From contig CAYYHU010000047.1 in NCBI GenBank assembly GCA_964471865.1, positions 1-11,935 on the forward strand: a stretch of DNA of 11,935 bases, written 5' to 3'. A program made the translations under genes and the position numbers. Shown one piece after another: positions 1 through 6,414 of this stretch (its first letter is position 1; each line of letters begins with the position of its first letter). The DNA is from CAYMUC01 sp964471865. Lineage in GTDB: Bacteria > Actinomycetota > Acidimicrobiia > Acidimicrobiales > Ilumatobacteraceae. The notes beneath the pieces are model-generated. The model was given only the letters and a program-made list of their open reading frames with translations. It had not been told where the DNA came from and did no database searches.

Positions 1-1
1 G

Positions 2-418
2 GCGGTCATGGCGGGATGTGGTGCCGTGGTCGTGTTCACCGGAACCGTTCGTGATCACGCCGAGGGACGCGACGACGTCACGGCGCTCACCTATGAGGCC
101 TATGAGGACAAGGTCGTGGCCGTTCTCGATGACATCGTCGAGGAGGCTCGTCGTCGGTGGCCCGACATCGGGCGGGTCGTCGCTCACCACCGCATCGGCC
201 GTCTCGACCTCGGCGAGGTCTCGGTGCTCGTGGCCGTATCGGCCCCCCACCGGCCCGAAGGCTTCGAGGCCGCTCGCTATGTGATCGACGCTCTCAAGGC
301 CTCGGCCCCGATCTGGAAACGTGAGCACTGGTCCGGAGGCGAGGACTGGGGGACCGGGGCGCAGGCTCCCGTCGATCCCCGGATGGTGCCGGGTCCGGGG
401 GAGAGCCGGTCGTCATGA
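2..418 (+). CDS. moaE: Molybdopterin synthase catalytic subunit MoaE (5' end cut by window)
   Basis: MoaE is the large subunit of molybdopterin synthase. With thiocarboxylated MoaD it converts cyclic pyranopterin monophosphate to molybdopterin in the cytoplasm. The family signature is clear: GAVVVFTGTVRD near the start, the LTYEAYED segment, the HRIGRLDLGE segment, and ALKASAPIWKRE near the end. The two lysines of that last segment are 7 residues apart, as are the catalytic Lys119 and Lys126 of E. coli MoaE. The frame is open to the window edge, and the ATG at position 8 lies just before the GTVRD motif, where the family normally has more N-terminal residues, so I treat the gene as 5'-partial. 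The tail after GGEDW is a short proline-rich extension. The stop overlaps the next start (ATGA). No other molybdenum cofactor gene is visible here. Confidence 0.95.
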   Translation, partial: AVMAGCGAVVVFTGTVRDHAEGRDDVTALTYEAYEDKVVAVLDDIVEEARRRWPDIGRVVAHHRIGRLDLGEVSVLVAVSAPHRPEGFEAARYVIDALKASAPIWKREHWSGGEDWGTGAQAPVDPRMVPGPGESRSS

Positions 419-585
419 TCGCAGTGATTCTTGCGACGTTGGGTGTGAGCGCTCTCCTCGCTTTGGGAGCGATGTCGTCGCGTCGGCGGGGCCGTGACGA
501 TGGGGTGACGAGTTTCCGTCGCCATCTCGACGCCTTGTCGCCAGCGGCCCGATCCACCGTGACGCAACGAACGCGAAGGGACTGA
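415..585 (+). CDS. Small single-helix membrane protein, 56 aa, unknown function
   Basis: This short frame starts at an ATG that overlaps the moaE stop codon (ATGA) and ends 4 bases before the mreB start. That packing argues for a real, translationally coupled gene. Residues 2-20 are hydrophobic (starting IAVILATLGVSALLALG) and are followed directly by the basic run SSRRRGR. By the positive-inside rule this predicts one membrane helix with a cytoplasmic C-terminal tail of about 35 residues. The tail is basic and polar (FRRHLDALSPAARSTV) and might form a short amphipathic helix. I recognise no family. Its place between moaE and mreB allows a role in anchoring or modulating the MreB-like filament, but this is inference only. 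It could also be an unrelated coupled small protein. Confidence 0.65.
   Translation: MIAVILATLGVSALLALGAMSSRRRGRDDGVTSFRRHLDALSPAARSTVTQRTRRD
575..581 (+). promoter_or_regulatory. Ribosome binding site of mreB
   Basis: The purine run GAAGGGA lies inside the last codons of the 56-aa gene, 8 bases before the ATG at 590. It supports that ATG as the mreB start. It also means mreB translation can begin independently of, but close to, termination of the small upstream gene. Confidence 0.55.
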
Positions 586-589
586 CCTG

Positions 590-1594
590 ATGGCTCGCGA
601 CCTCGCGATCGATCTCGGTACTGCCAACACCCTCGTCTATATGAAGGGTCGGGGGATCGTCTTGAACGAACCCTCGGTGATCGCTCTCAACCGTCAGACC
701 GGCGAAGTCCTGGCGACGGGGCATGAGGCGTGGAAGATGATCGGTCGTACCCCGGGATACATCGTGGCGGTGCGACCGTTGCGCGGTGGGGCGATCACCG
801 ATTTCGAGATCACCGAGAAGATGATCCGATTGCTGATGGCTCGAATCGGTGTATCGCGCTTCACCCGACCCAAGGTCGTGATCTGTGTTCCCTCGGCGAT
901 CACCGAGGTGGAACGACGAGCCGTGACCGAAGCGGCACGCCATGCTGGAGCCTCCGACGCCCAGCTGATCGAACAGCCCATGGCCGCTGCGATCGGAGCC
1001 GATCTCCCGATCGACGAGCCCGTTGGCAACATGGTGATCGACATCGGTGGTGGCACCTCGGAAACTGCAGTCATCAGTCTCGGAGGAGTGGTGGCGCTCG
1101 AAGCCGTGCGCGTGGGCAGTTTCGACATCGACGCCTCGATCCAGAGTTGGGTGCGCCGCGAGCACGGGATCGCCGTGGGTGAACGAACAGCCGAAGAGAT
1201 CAAGATGGCGATCGGATCAGCCGAACCGTTCCCTGATGAGACGTATGCCGAGGTGCGCGGTCGCGATCTCGTGACCGGCCTTCCCAAGACGGTGCTGATC
1301 AGTCCCGAAGAGATCCGCTACGCCATCGAAGACGTGGTCTCGTCGATCATCTCGTCCGTGACTCGGTGTCTGGCCAAAGCCCCGCCCGAACTCGCTCAAG
1401 ACTTTCTCGTGCGTGGCATGTATCTCGTGGGCGGAGGTGGGCTGTTACGAGGCCTCGATACGCGTATCGCCCGCGAAACCCAGGTACCGGTGAACACCTC
1501 GCCCATGGCTCTGGAAGCCGTGGTGTTGGGAGCCGGTCACTGCATCGAGAACTACGACGCCCTCAAAGGCATGTTCATGGGAGCCCGACGCTGA
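590..1594 (+). CDS. mreB: MreB/Mbl-family bacterial actin
   Basis: MreB-family proteins are actin-like ATPases that polymerise beneath the membrane and guide wall synthesis. The product has 334 aa, close to the family's usual 330-350. Phosphate-1 motif IDLGTANT is at residues 7-14, the VPSAITEVERRAVTEAA segment at about 100-116, IEQPMAAAIG at 127-136, phosphate-2 motif DIGGGTSETAV at 151-161, GERTAEEIKMAIGSA at 197-211, and the adenosine motif GGGGLLRGLD at 281-290. The segment that usually reads like G-D-x-x-D-x-x-I is GSFDIDASI here (176-184), a mild deviation. No mreC, mreD, rodA or pbp2 follows: the next gene is convergent and unrelated. The gene is therefore an orphan mreB coupled to moaE and a small membrane protein. 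Family assignment is firm; a rod-shape role is less certain. Confidence 0.95.
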   Translation: MARDLAIDLGTANTLVYMKGRGIVLNEPSVIALNRQTGEVLATGHEAWKMIGRTPGYIVAVRPLRGGAITDFEITEKMIRLLMARIGVSRFTRPKVVICVPSAITEVERRAVTEAARHAGASDAQLIEQPMAAAIGADLPIDEPVGNMVIDIGGGTSETAVISLGGVVALEAVRVGSFDIDASIQSWVRREHGIAVGERTAEEIKMAIGSAEPFPDETYAEVRGRDLVTGLPKTVLISPEEIRYAIEDVVSSIISSVTRCLAKAPPELAQDFLVRGMYLVGGGGLLRGLDTRIARETQVPVNTSPMALEAVVLGAGHCIENYDALKGMFMGARR

Positions 1595-1604
1595 GATCGC
1601 GTGA

Positions 1605-1641
1605 CGACTGATCTCGAGCGATGACGGGTGCACCCCAGTCG
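1605..1641. terminator. Possible structured terminator between converging genes
   Basis: The 59-base gap between the mreB stop and the stop of the opposing gene holds CGACTG (1605-1610) paired with CAGTCG (1636-1641). These flank the perfect 10-base palindrome GGGTGCACCC (1626-1635). Together they could fold as a nested hairpin serving both converging genes. There is no T-run on either side, so an intrinsic terminator is not proven. Confidence 0.22.
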
Positions 1642-1653
1642 AGAGTCAGACGG

Positions 1654-2910
1654 TCAACTCGGGGACGAGGGCACCAGCGCATGGAGGCCCCCGTCGATCG
1701 AGACCACCCAGGGTTCACCGGCGGCATCAGCGCGAATCGCGACCGCCGAGGGAACCCGGCCGAGATCCACCGGTGACCCCACGACATTGCCGATCTCGTC
1801 CACCGTCAGGGCTCGGACGCGTCCCGAGCAGTAGTCGCTGAAGAGATACGCACCCCACAGATCCCCGAGTGCCGATCCCCGATACCGGACACCGCCCGAG
1901 ATCGAACAGCCTTCATCGCCGTGTCGATACTCGAACACCGGTGGGACGTGACCTTCAGGGTTCTGGTCCTCGTGATAACGGGCTGTCCCCTCGAAGGCCG
2001 ACCAACCGAAATGTCGACCTCGGGCCCAGTTCTGATCGGCGCGAGCCACCGATATCTCCTCGAGATCTCCCTGACCCACATCCGCGATCCACAAGTCCCC
2101 GGTGACATCGTCAAAGGACGCTCGCCATGGGTTTCGTAGACCGCTCGCCCAGATCTCCACCGTGGGCTCGGCGGTGGTCGGATCGATGCGCAGGAGTTTG
2201 CCGAGCACTGAGTCGGGGTCGAGAGCCAAGCGTTGGGGATCACCCCCCGAGCCGCCGTCACCCGTGGGCACCCACACCGCACCGTCGGGACCCATGAGGA
2301 TCTCGCCGCCGTTGTGGTTCGAATAGGGCTGGTCGATCTCGAGGATCACGCGGGGCTCACCGATCGCGACAGGGTCGGGACCCGACCCGAGTTCGAGGCG
2401 CAGAATCCTCGTGTTGCCGTTCGTTGCCGTGAGGTTGATCCACGCCTGCGATCCGTCAGCGGTGAACGCCAATCCCAACAGTCCCCGTTCACCACCCACC
2501 GAGATCTCGTCTCGTAGATCGATCAACGGCTCCGAGCCCGGTCCCGCGTCCATCCGGCGAACCGTGCCGCCGCGTTCGGTCACATAGAGCGCACCGGTGA
2601 TGGGATGAGCATCGAGATCTACGGGTTGATCCCAGCCCGACGAAGGTGCCGCGATCGCGACCCTTGCCGGATCGACCACGGGAATCGACGGGCGTTGAGG
2701 CTCATCGACGTCAACGTTCGAGTCGGGAGCCGCATCGGAGCTCGAGTCCGGCCTCGGGGCGGTAGTCGAGTCCGGAGCCGAGCCCGGAGCCGATTCGGAG
2801 ACCGACGACGTCGTCACGGTACTGAGCGGTACCGCGGGGCTGGATGAGGTCTCGGCGCAGGCCGCGAGCACCACCAGTGCAGTCACGAGCCCGGACCGAC
2901 GCCTCCTCAC
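1654..2910 (-). CDS. PQQ-type glucose/sorbosone dehydrogenase family lipoprotein
   Basis: This is a six-bladed beta-propeller of the GSDH / soluble aldose sugar dehydrogenase family (YliI-like), 418 aa, which oxidises sugars using PQQ in characterised members. Motifs in order: GGERGLLGLAF at 139-149, NHNGGE with the presumed catalytic His at 199, GLRNPWR at 257-263 with the PQQ-contacting Arg type at 259, DVGQ at 277-280, and SGGVRYRG at 338-345. Cys335 and Cys361 may form a disulfide. I chose the GTG at 2910: it overlaps the tesB stop (GTGA) and gives a lipoprotein signal, RRRR then a hydrophobic stretch ending in L-A-A-C with Cys18. A longer open frame upstream merely reads through tesB. 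Residues 19 to about 90 are a Ser/Pro/Asp-rich linker to the membrane. PQQ use and substrate are inferred from family; no pqq genes are seen here. Confidence 0.88.
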   Translation of the reverse strand: MRRRRSGLVTALVVLAACAETSSSPAVPLSTVTTSSVSESAPGSAPDSTTAPRPDSSSDAAPDSNVDVDEPQRPSIPVVDPARVAIAAPSSGWDQPVDLDAHPITGALYVTERGGTVRRMDAGPGSEPLIDLRDEISVGGERGLLGLAFTADGSQAWINLTATNGNTRILRLELGSGPDPVAIGEPRVILEIDQPYSNHNGGEILMGPDGAVWVPTGDGGSGGDPQRLALDPDSVLGKLLRIDPTTAEPTVEIWASGLRNPWRASFDDVTGDLWIADVGQGDLEEISVARADQNWARGRHFGWSAFEGTARYHEDQNPEGHVPPVFEYRHGDEGCSISGGVRYRGSALGDLWGAYLFSDYCSGRVRALTVDEIGNVVGSPVDLGRVPSAVAIRADAAGEPWVVSIDGGLHALVPSSPS

Positions 2911-3755
2911 GTCTCGACCCGAGCGAGGCCTTCCTGCACCACGGTGACCACCAGGCGACCGGACCGGGTGTAGATCGAGCCGCCCGCCAATCCCCGGGAC
3001 CCGGCTGTGGAGATCGCCAACTGGTCGTAGAGCAGCCATTCATCGGCCCGGAACGGTCGATGGAACCACATCGCATGATCGAGACTGGCCATCTGGACCC
3101 CCGGATCGTTCCATGACAACCCGAAGGGCAACAGCGTCGTGTCGAGCAGGGTCATATCCGATGCATAGGTGACGATGCAGGCATGCAGGACCGGATCATC
3201 GGGCAAAGCGCCGTCAGCTCGCAGCCACACGGTTTGTCCGGGGGCTGCCTCGCCTTGGCGTGACAATGGATCAGCGTCGACGTAGCGCAGATCGATCGGG
3301 CGGGGCCGTTCGTACCATTCGCCGATCAGATGTCGGTGCGGGGCCATACGCGTCTTGAAGTCCGGCAGGCTCTCGGGGTCGGGAAGATCATCGGGGAACT
3401 GGAGTTGATGATCCGGACCGGGTTCGTGCACATGAAAGCTGGCATGCAGGTTGAAGATCGCCTGACCATGCTGAATGGCCACGACTCGGCGGGTGGTGAA
3501 ACTGCGACCATCGCGGATTCGGTCCACCTCGTAGAGAATCGGCACCGTCGGATCGCCGGGGCGCAGAAAGTACGCGTGGAGCGAGTGAACGTGTCGGGCC
3601 GGATCATCCACGGTGCGAGCCGCTGCCACGAGGGCTTGGCCGGCGACTTGGCCGCCGAAGACACGTTGGCGGTTCTCATCGGGGGACACCCCTCGGAAGA
3701 TGTTCACCTCGATCGGCTCGAGATCCAACAGCCGCACCAGTTCCGCCAATGCCAT
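2907..3755 (-). CDS. tesB: Acyl-CoA thioesterase II (TesB family)
   Basis: TesB hydrolyses acyl-CoA to free fatty acid and CoA in the cytoplasm. The protein is 282 aa, close to E. coli TesB, with two hot-dog folds: an N-terminal half containing RVFGGQVAGQALVAA (31-45) and HSLHAYFLRPGD (58-69), and a C-terminal half containing YASD, DHAMWFHRPFRADEWLLYD and VVQEGLAR. Asp200, Ser224 and Gln274 lie exactly 4 residues below E. coli Asp204, Thr228 and Gln278, so the catalytic triad is intact except for a conservative Thr-to-Ser change. The ATG at 3755 gives the usual N-terminus (MALAELVRLLDLEPIE). The stop overlaps the start of the sugar dehydrogenase gene, so the two are probably co-transcribed, although their activities have no obvious link. 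Confidence 0.95.
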   Translation of the reverse strand: MALAELVRLLDLEPIEVNIFRGVSPDENRQRVFGGQVAGQALVAAARTVDDPARHVHSLHAYFLRPGDPTVPILYEVDRIRDGRSFTTRRVVAIQHGQAIFNLHASFHVHEPGPDHQLQFPDDLPDPESLPDFKTRMAPHRHLIGEWYERPRPIDLRYVDADPLSRQGEAAPGQTVWLRADGALPDDPVLHACIVTYASDMTLLDTTLLPFGLSWNDPGVQMASLDHAMWFHRPFRADEWLLYDQLAISTAGSRGLAGGSIYTRSGRLVVTVVQEGLARVET

Positions 3756-3756
3756 G

Positions 3757-3771
3757 GTGCCATGTTGGCAC
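3757..3771. repeat. Inverted repeat in the tesB/nitroreductase divergent spacer
   Basis: GTGCCA-TGT-TGGCAC is a perfect 6-base inverted repeat with a 3-base centre, directly upstream of the tesB start. A second palindrome, CATGG-TG-CCATG (3753-3764), overlaps it and includes the tesB start codon. The 56-base spacer must carry the control regions of both divergent genes, so this could be an operator or an mRNA hairpin. No regulator gene is adjacent. Confidence 0.35.
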
Positions 3772-3798
3772 GACGAGGGCCCTCCACCACGACAGCAC

Positions 3799-3804
3799 TA
3801 AGGT
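3799..3804 (+). promoter_or_regulatory. Candidate -10 element of a leaderless nitroreductase transcript
   Basis: TAAGGT fits the TANNNT -10 pattern and ends exactly 7 bases before the ATG at 3812. That would put the transcription start at or next to the start codon, as in leaderless actinobacterial mRNAs. The same bases include AAGG, which could instead be a weak ribosome binding site. No good -35 hexamer is visible, so this is tentative. Confidence 0.35.
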
Positions 3805-3811
3805 CCCGTGC

Positions 3812-4471
3812 ATGGCCCTGCTCGACCTGAATCCCGACGCTTTGTTGACCACCACCCGGGCGGTGCGCAAGCGCCTCGATCTGACCCGGCCCGTTCCCGA
3901 CGACCTGATCAGGGAATGTGTCGCTGCTGCGATGCAGGCTCCATCGGGTTCGAACATGCCCACGATGCGGTTCTTGGTGATTCGCGATCCCGAGGTCAAA
4001 GCCGCCGTCGGCGAGATCTATCGGCAGTGTTACGCGATGTACAAGTCGATGGATGGGGTCTACATCGGATCGATCGACAAGGGCTCGGCCGATGACAACG
4101 CCCAGCAAAAGCGGTCGGCATCCTCTGCGGATTATCTCGGTGAGCACATGGCTGAGGCTCCGGCTCTCGTGATCGGGTGCACCACCAGCGGACGCCTCGA
4201 CGGGGCTCCCGCGATGATGTCGGCATCATCGTTGGGCAACATCCTCCCGGCGATGTGGAGCTTCATGCTCGCGGCGCGAGCCCGGGGCCTCGGAACGGCC
4301 TGGACGACGGTTCATCTCATGATGGAACAACAGGTCGCCGACATCGTGGGGATTCCTTTCGACACCGTGCAGCAGGTGTGTCTGAGCCCCTTGGCGTACA
4401 CGATCGGCACCGACTTCAAGCCGGCTGCTCGCCCTGAACCCGACGCCATCATTCACTGGGACCGCTGGTGA
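3812..4471 (+). CDS. Nitroreductase-family FMN oxidoreductase
   Basis: Members of this fold use FMN and NAD(P)H to reduce nitro compounds, quinones or other acceptors; the natural substrate here is unknown. The 219-aa product has the N-terminal FMN-phosphate motif TTTRAVRKRLD (13-23), the APSGSNMP turn (43-50) and the FMN-binding helix and strand SLGNILPAMWSFMLAARARG-LGTAWTT (140-166). I start at the ATG at 3812 because conserved sequence begins shortly after it. An in-frame ATG at 3749 would add 21 unrelated residues reading across the divergent spacer into tesB. The stop overlaps the GTG of the following methyltransferase gene, so the two proteins are probably made together. A flavin reductase or cofactor-processing role cannot be excluded. 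Confidence 0.9.
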   Translation: MALLDLNPDALLTTTRAVRKRLDLTRPVPDDLIRECVAAAMQAPSGSNMPTMRFLVIRDPEVKAAVGEIYRQCYAMYKSMDGVYIGSIDKGSADDNAQQKRSASSADYLGEHMAEAPALVIGCTTSGRLDGAPAMMSASSLGNILPAMWSFMLAARARGLGTAWTTVHLMMEQQVADIVGIPFDTVQQVCLSPLAYTIGTDFKPAARPEPDAIIHWDRW

Positions 4472-5103
4472 TCGATCCGGGGTTGCGAGCTCGAGCGCTT
4501 GCAGCCACCGGGTTCATGCCCCCCGAGGAGGGGGACGCTCTCTATGACGCGGCGCGCCGGGCCCTCGCACAGGTTCCTCGGTCGCCGATCGTGGAGATCG
4601 GCTCGTATTGCGGACGCTCGACCATTTGGCTGGCGGCCGCGGCCCGGGCTGGCGGCAGTGTCGTGTTCGCCGTGGATCATCACCGGGGTAGTGAGGAGAA
4701 TCAGGCCGGTTGGGAATGGCATGATCCCACGCTCGTCGACGGGCGCACCGGGCTCATGGACACTCTGCCCCGATTTCGGGACACGATTCACGACGCTGGT
4801 CTCGATGACGTGGTGATCGCCGTGGTCGGCAACTCCGCCACGGTGGCGGCGCACTGGTCCACTCCGGTCGCACTGTGCTTCATCGATGGTGGTCACGGTG
4901 CCGAGCCGGCCCGAGCGGATTTCGACGGGTGGCATCGACATGTCGCTGTGGGAGGGATCCTGGCTATCCACGACGTCTTCCCTGATCCCGCCGACGGCGG
5001 TCGCGCCCCGTACGAGGAGATCTTCCTACCCGCGCTCGCGACCGGCCGGTTCCGGCTCGAGTCGACCACGGGTTCGTTGCGGATTCTGCGACGCGTCGAC
5101 TGA
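4468..5103 (+). CDS. Class I SAM-dependent methyltransferase (Methyltransf_24-like)
   Basis: This 211-aa protein has a Rossmann-type methyltransferase core. Glycine-rich motif I, VEIGSYCGRS, is at 42-51; the acidic residue expected to contact the SAM ribose is Asp70 in FAVDHH; CFIDGGH is at 137-143; and GGILAIHDVF is at 162-171. The I-D-G-G-H and I-H-D motifs resemble the metal-dependent O-methyltransferase group (Methyltransf_24, CmcI/macrocin type), where such acidic and His residues hold a divalent cation. The substrate is not predictable. Its GTG start overlaps the nitroreductase stop (GTGA), and that coupling fixes the start. The pairing with a flavin oxidoreductase suggests both may act on one small molecule, which is inference. 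Confidence 0.87.
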   Translation: MIDPGLRARALAATGFMPPEEGDALYDAARRALAQVPRSPIVEIGSYCGRSTIWLAAAARAGGSVVFAVDHHRGSEENQAGWEWHDPTLVDGRTGLMDTLPRFRDTIHDAGLDDVVIAVVGNSATVAAHWSTPVALCFIDGGHGAEPARADFDGWHRHVAVGGILAIHDVFPDPADGGRAPYEEIFLPALATGRFRLESTTGSLRILRRVD

Positions 5104-5153
5104 TCGACACGGTTGCGTCGCCAAGAGCCCTCCGAGCACGTCCCATCCGTGAT

Positions 5154-5171
5154 CTCGAGTCGTCACTCGAG
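5154..5171. terminator. Perfect hairpin downstream of the nitroreductase-methyltransferase unit
   Basis: CTCGAGT-CGTC-ACTCGAG is a perfect 7-base-pair stem with a 4-base loop, starting 50 bases after the methyltransferase stop. No T-run follows, so it is at best a non-canonical terminator or an RNA-stabilising hairpin. Being symmetric, it could serve either strand. Confidence 0.35.
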
Positions 5172-5246
5172 TTCAGATCAACTCCAAGCCCGGGGGGATC
5201 ACCGCTGCGGCGTGACCGTGCACTCAGATGGGGGCAGCGCCGGTGA

Positions 5247-5262
5247 GCGTCGAGTTCGACGC
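5247..5262. repeat. Perfect palindrome in the 5104-5394 gap
   Basis: GCGTCGA-GT-TCGACGC has 7-base arms around a 2-base centre. As RNA it would fold with about 5 to 6 base pairs. Its role is unknown; it may be a protein-binding site or part of a terminator for the minus-strand operon ending at 5395. Confidence 0.35.
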
Positions 5263-5394
5263 CTGGAGCCGCTCGAGTGCTCAACGCCCCGGGGGCAGGC
5301 TGGGGAGCAAGCCGTCACACCCCGCGAACCTTCTCCGTCCTCACTCCCTCGCGAGTTGTGTGGCGCCGAGTGTCCCGAGAATACGAGCACCGCA

Positions 5395-6414
5395 TCACTG
5401 CGGGTGGCGAAAGATCTCCGATGCGGGTGTGGTGCCGGCGATCGCGTCGGCGGCGAGGATGACGGCTGCGCCCGTGTACGCGGTTCTTTCTCCCTCGGGG
5501 AACGCCACCGCTTGGGGATGCACCAGACCGGTCCAATACGAGCCGTCGCTGTCACGATGGGGGCGGGTCCATCTGAGCAGGATGATCGCGGTCTCGCAGT
5601 CACCGACCGCGGCATGAGCCAACGCACATTCGGCGGTCTCGGCTGCCGTGACCCAGGGCTCATCCTCCACACAGCGCACCCCGAGCCCCTCCATCACGAA
5701 GCGATCCCAGTGTGAGCGCAGATGGTTGCGAGCATCATCGCCTTGTACAGCACCGGCGAGAACGGGGTAGTACCAGTCCATGGCCCAGCGATGTTTGGGT
5801 TCGAAGGCGTGAGGCCGCTCGCGCAGATGCTCCCCGATCACGGCTGCGGCCAGATCCCAGTCAGGTCGGGAAGTCGACACCAACCGGGCCAATGAGGCAC
5901 CGGATTCGAGGGCGTGCATGATCGAAGCCGAACCCGTCAACAAGGCGTAATCCCAGGGTCGGGAGTCCACCTCGCAAGCCCATAGCGGGAGACCGTCGTC
6001 GCGCCGTTGGTCGAGCACCCAGTCCAGAGCGCGCTCCACCATCGGCCAGAAGCGTTCGATGTCGCCTCGCTCACCGGTGCGCAGCCAGTGATGCCAGACT
6101 CCCGTCGCGACATACGCGCAGACATTGGTGTCGAGTTTGGCTTCCTTCACCGAACCGTCGGCCCGGTAGTAGTTGTGCCAGGACCCGTCATCGCGCTGGG
6201 TCGCCTCCAGCCAGGTGTAGGCCGCGTAGGCCGCTTCATGGCGCCCTGCTACATCGAGAGCCATTGCCGTTTCGACATGGTTCCAGGGATCACAATGCCC
6301 GTCGGGATACCACGGGATCATCCCGTCGGGGCGTTGAAGCGCCTCGATCGCCGTGGCCGTCTCGACGACCTCGTCGGCGGTCAGGACCCCGGGGAGATGA
6401 GGGAGATCGCTCAT
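5395..6414 (-). CDS. Alpha/alpha-barrel protein, 'prenyltransferase-like', function unknown
   Basis: The 339-aa product looks like an all-helical alpha/alpha toroid. Repeated turns with Gly-aromatic cores occur along it: QRPDGMIPW at 27-35, QRDDGSWHNYYRADG at 73-87, DQRRDDGLPLWACE at 135-148 and DSDGSYWTG at 288-296. Similar proteins are often labelled prenyltransferase or terpene-cyclase-like because of QW-like repeats. However, I see no DXDD acid motif of class II cyclases, and the W-A-C-E plus following segment (145-175) also resembles the W-E-E region of glucoamylase-type (GH15) barrels. A glycan-acting enzyme is therefore a serious alternative. The ATG at 6414 overlaps the methyltransferase stop (ATGA); a longer open frame upstream reads through that gene. 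There is no signal peptide. It is the third gene of the glycosyltransferase-led unit and probably acts on the same product. Confidence 0.8.
   Translation of the reverse strand: MSDLPHLPGVLTADEVVETATAIEALQRPDGMIPWYPDGHCDPWNHVETAMALDVAGRHEAAYAAYTWLEATQRDDGSWHNYYRADGSVKEAKLDTNVCAYVATGVWHHWLRTGERGDIERFWPMVERALDWVLDQRRDDGLPLWACEVDSRPWDYALLTGSASIMHALESGASLARLVSTSRPDWDLAAAVIGEHLRERPHAFEPKHRWAMDWYYPVLAGAVQGDDARNHLRSHWDRFVMEGLGVRCVEDEPWVTAAETAECALAHAAVGDCETAIILLRWTRPHRDSDGSYWTGLVHPQAVAFPEGERTAYTGAAVILAADAIAGTTPASEIFRHPQ

Larger units (their letters stand above)
5104..5394. other. 291-base gap between converging operons, no convincing gene
   Basis: This is the longest gene-free stretch, lying between the 3' ends of two converging units. 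Frames on both strands pass through it, but they are antisense extensions of the neighbouring barrel-protein gene, have arginine/serine/proline-rich low-quality translations, and lack a conserved look. I found no tRNA or rRNA. It holds two clear inverted repeats, listed separately, and shorter ones such as CTCGCGAG at 5348-5355. It probably contains the transcription ends of both units. Confidence 0.6.

Noticed and set aside
413..1165. Long open frame of 250 codons on the minus strand across mreB
   Set aside because: It is antisense to a clear MreB with intact actin motifs; the translation is His/Arg/Asp-rich with no family resemblance. It is a by-product of GC-rich codon bias.
3749..3811. 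Upstream ATG at 3749 for the nitroreductase
   Set aside because: It would overlap the divergent tesB start and add 21 residues unlike the family; the ATG at 3812 immediately precedes conserved sequence.
5240..5275. GAGTTCGAC resembling a tRNA T-loop
   Set aside because: No acceptor, D or anticodon arms can be placed around it; the bases belong to the palindrome at 5247-5262.
5228..5617. 129-codon plus-strand frame starting with ATG in the same gap
   Set aside because: It runs antisense into the barrel-protein gene, is serine/arginine/proline-rich, and shares its space with another equally poor frame, so chance is the better explanation.
5113..5715. 200-codon plus-strand frame through the 5104-5394 gap
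   Set aside because: Half of it is antisense to the barrel-protein gene, and the part inside the gap has no conserved-looking sequence or ribosome binding site.
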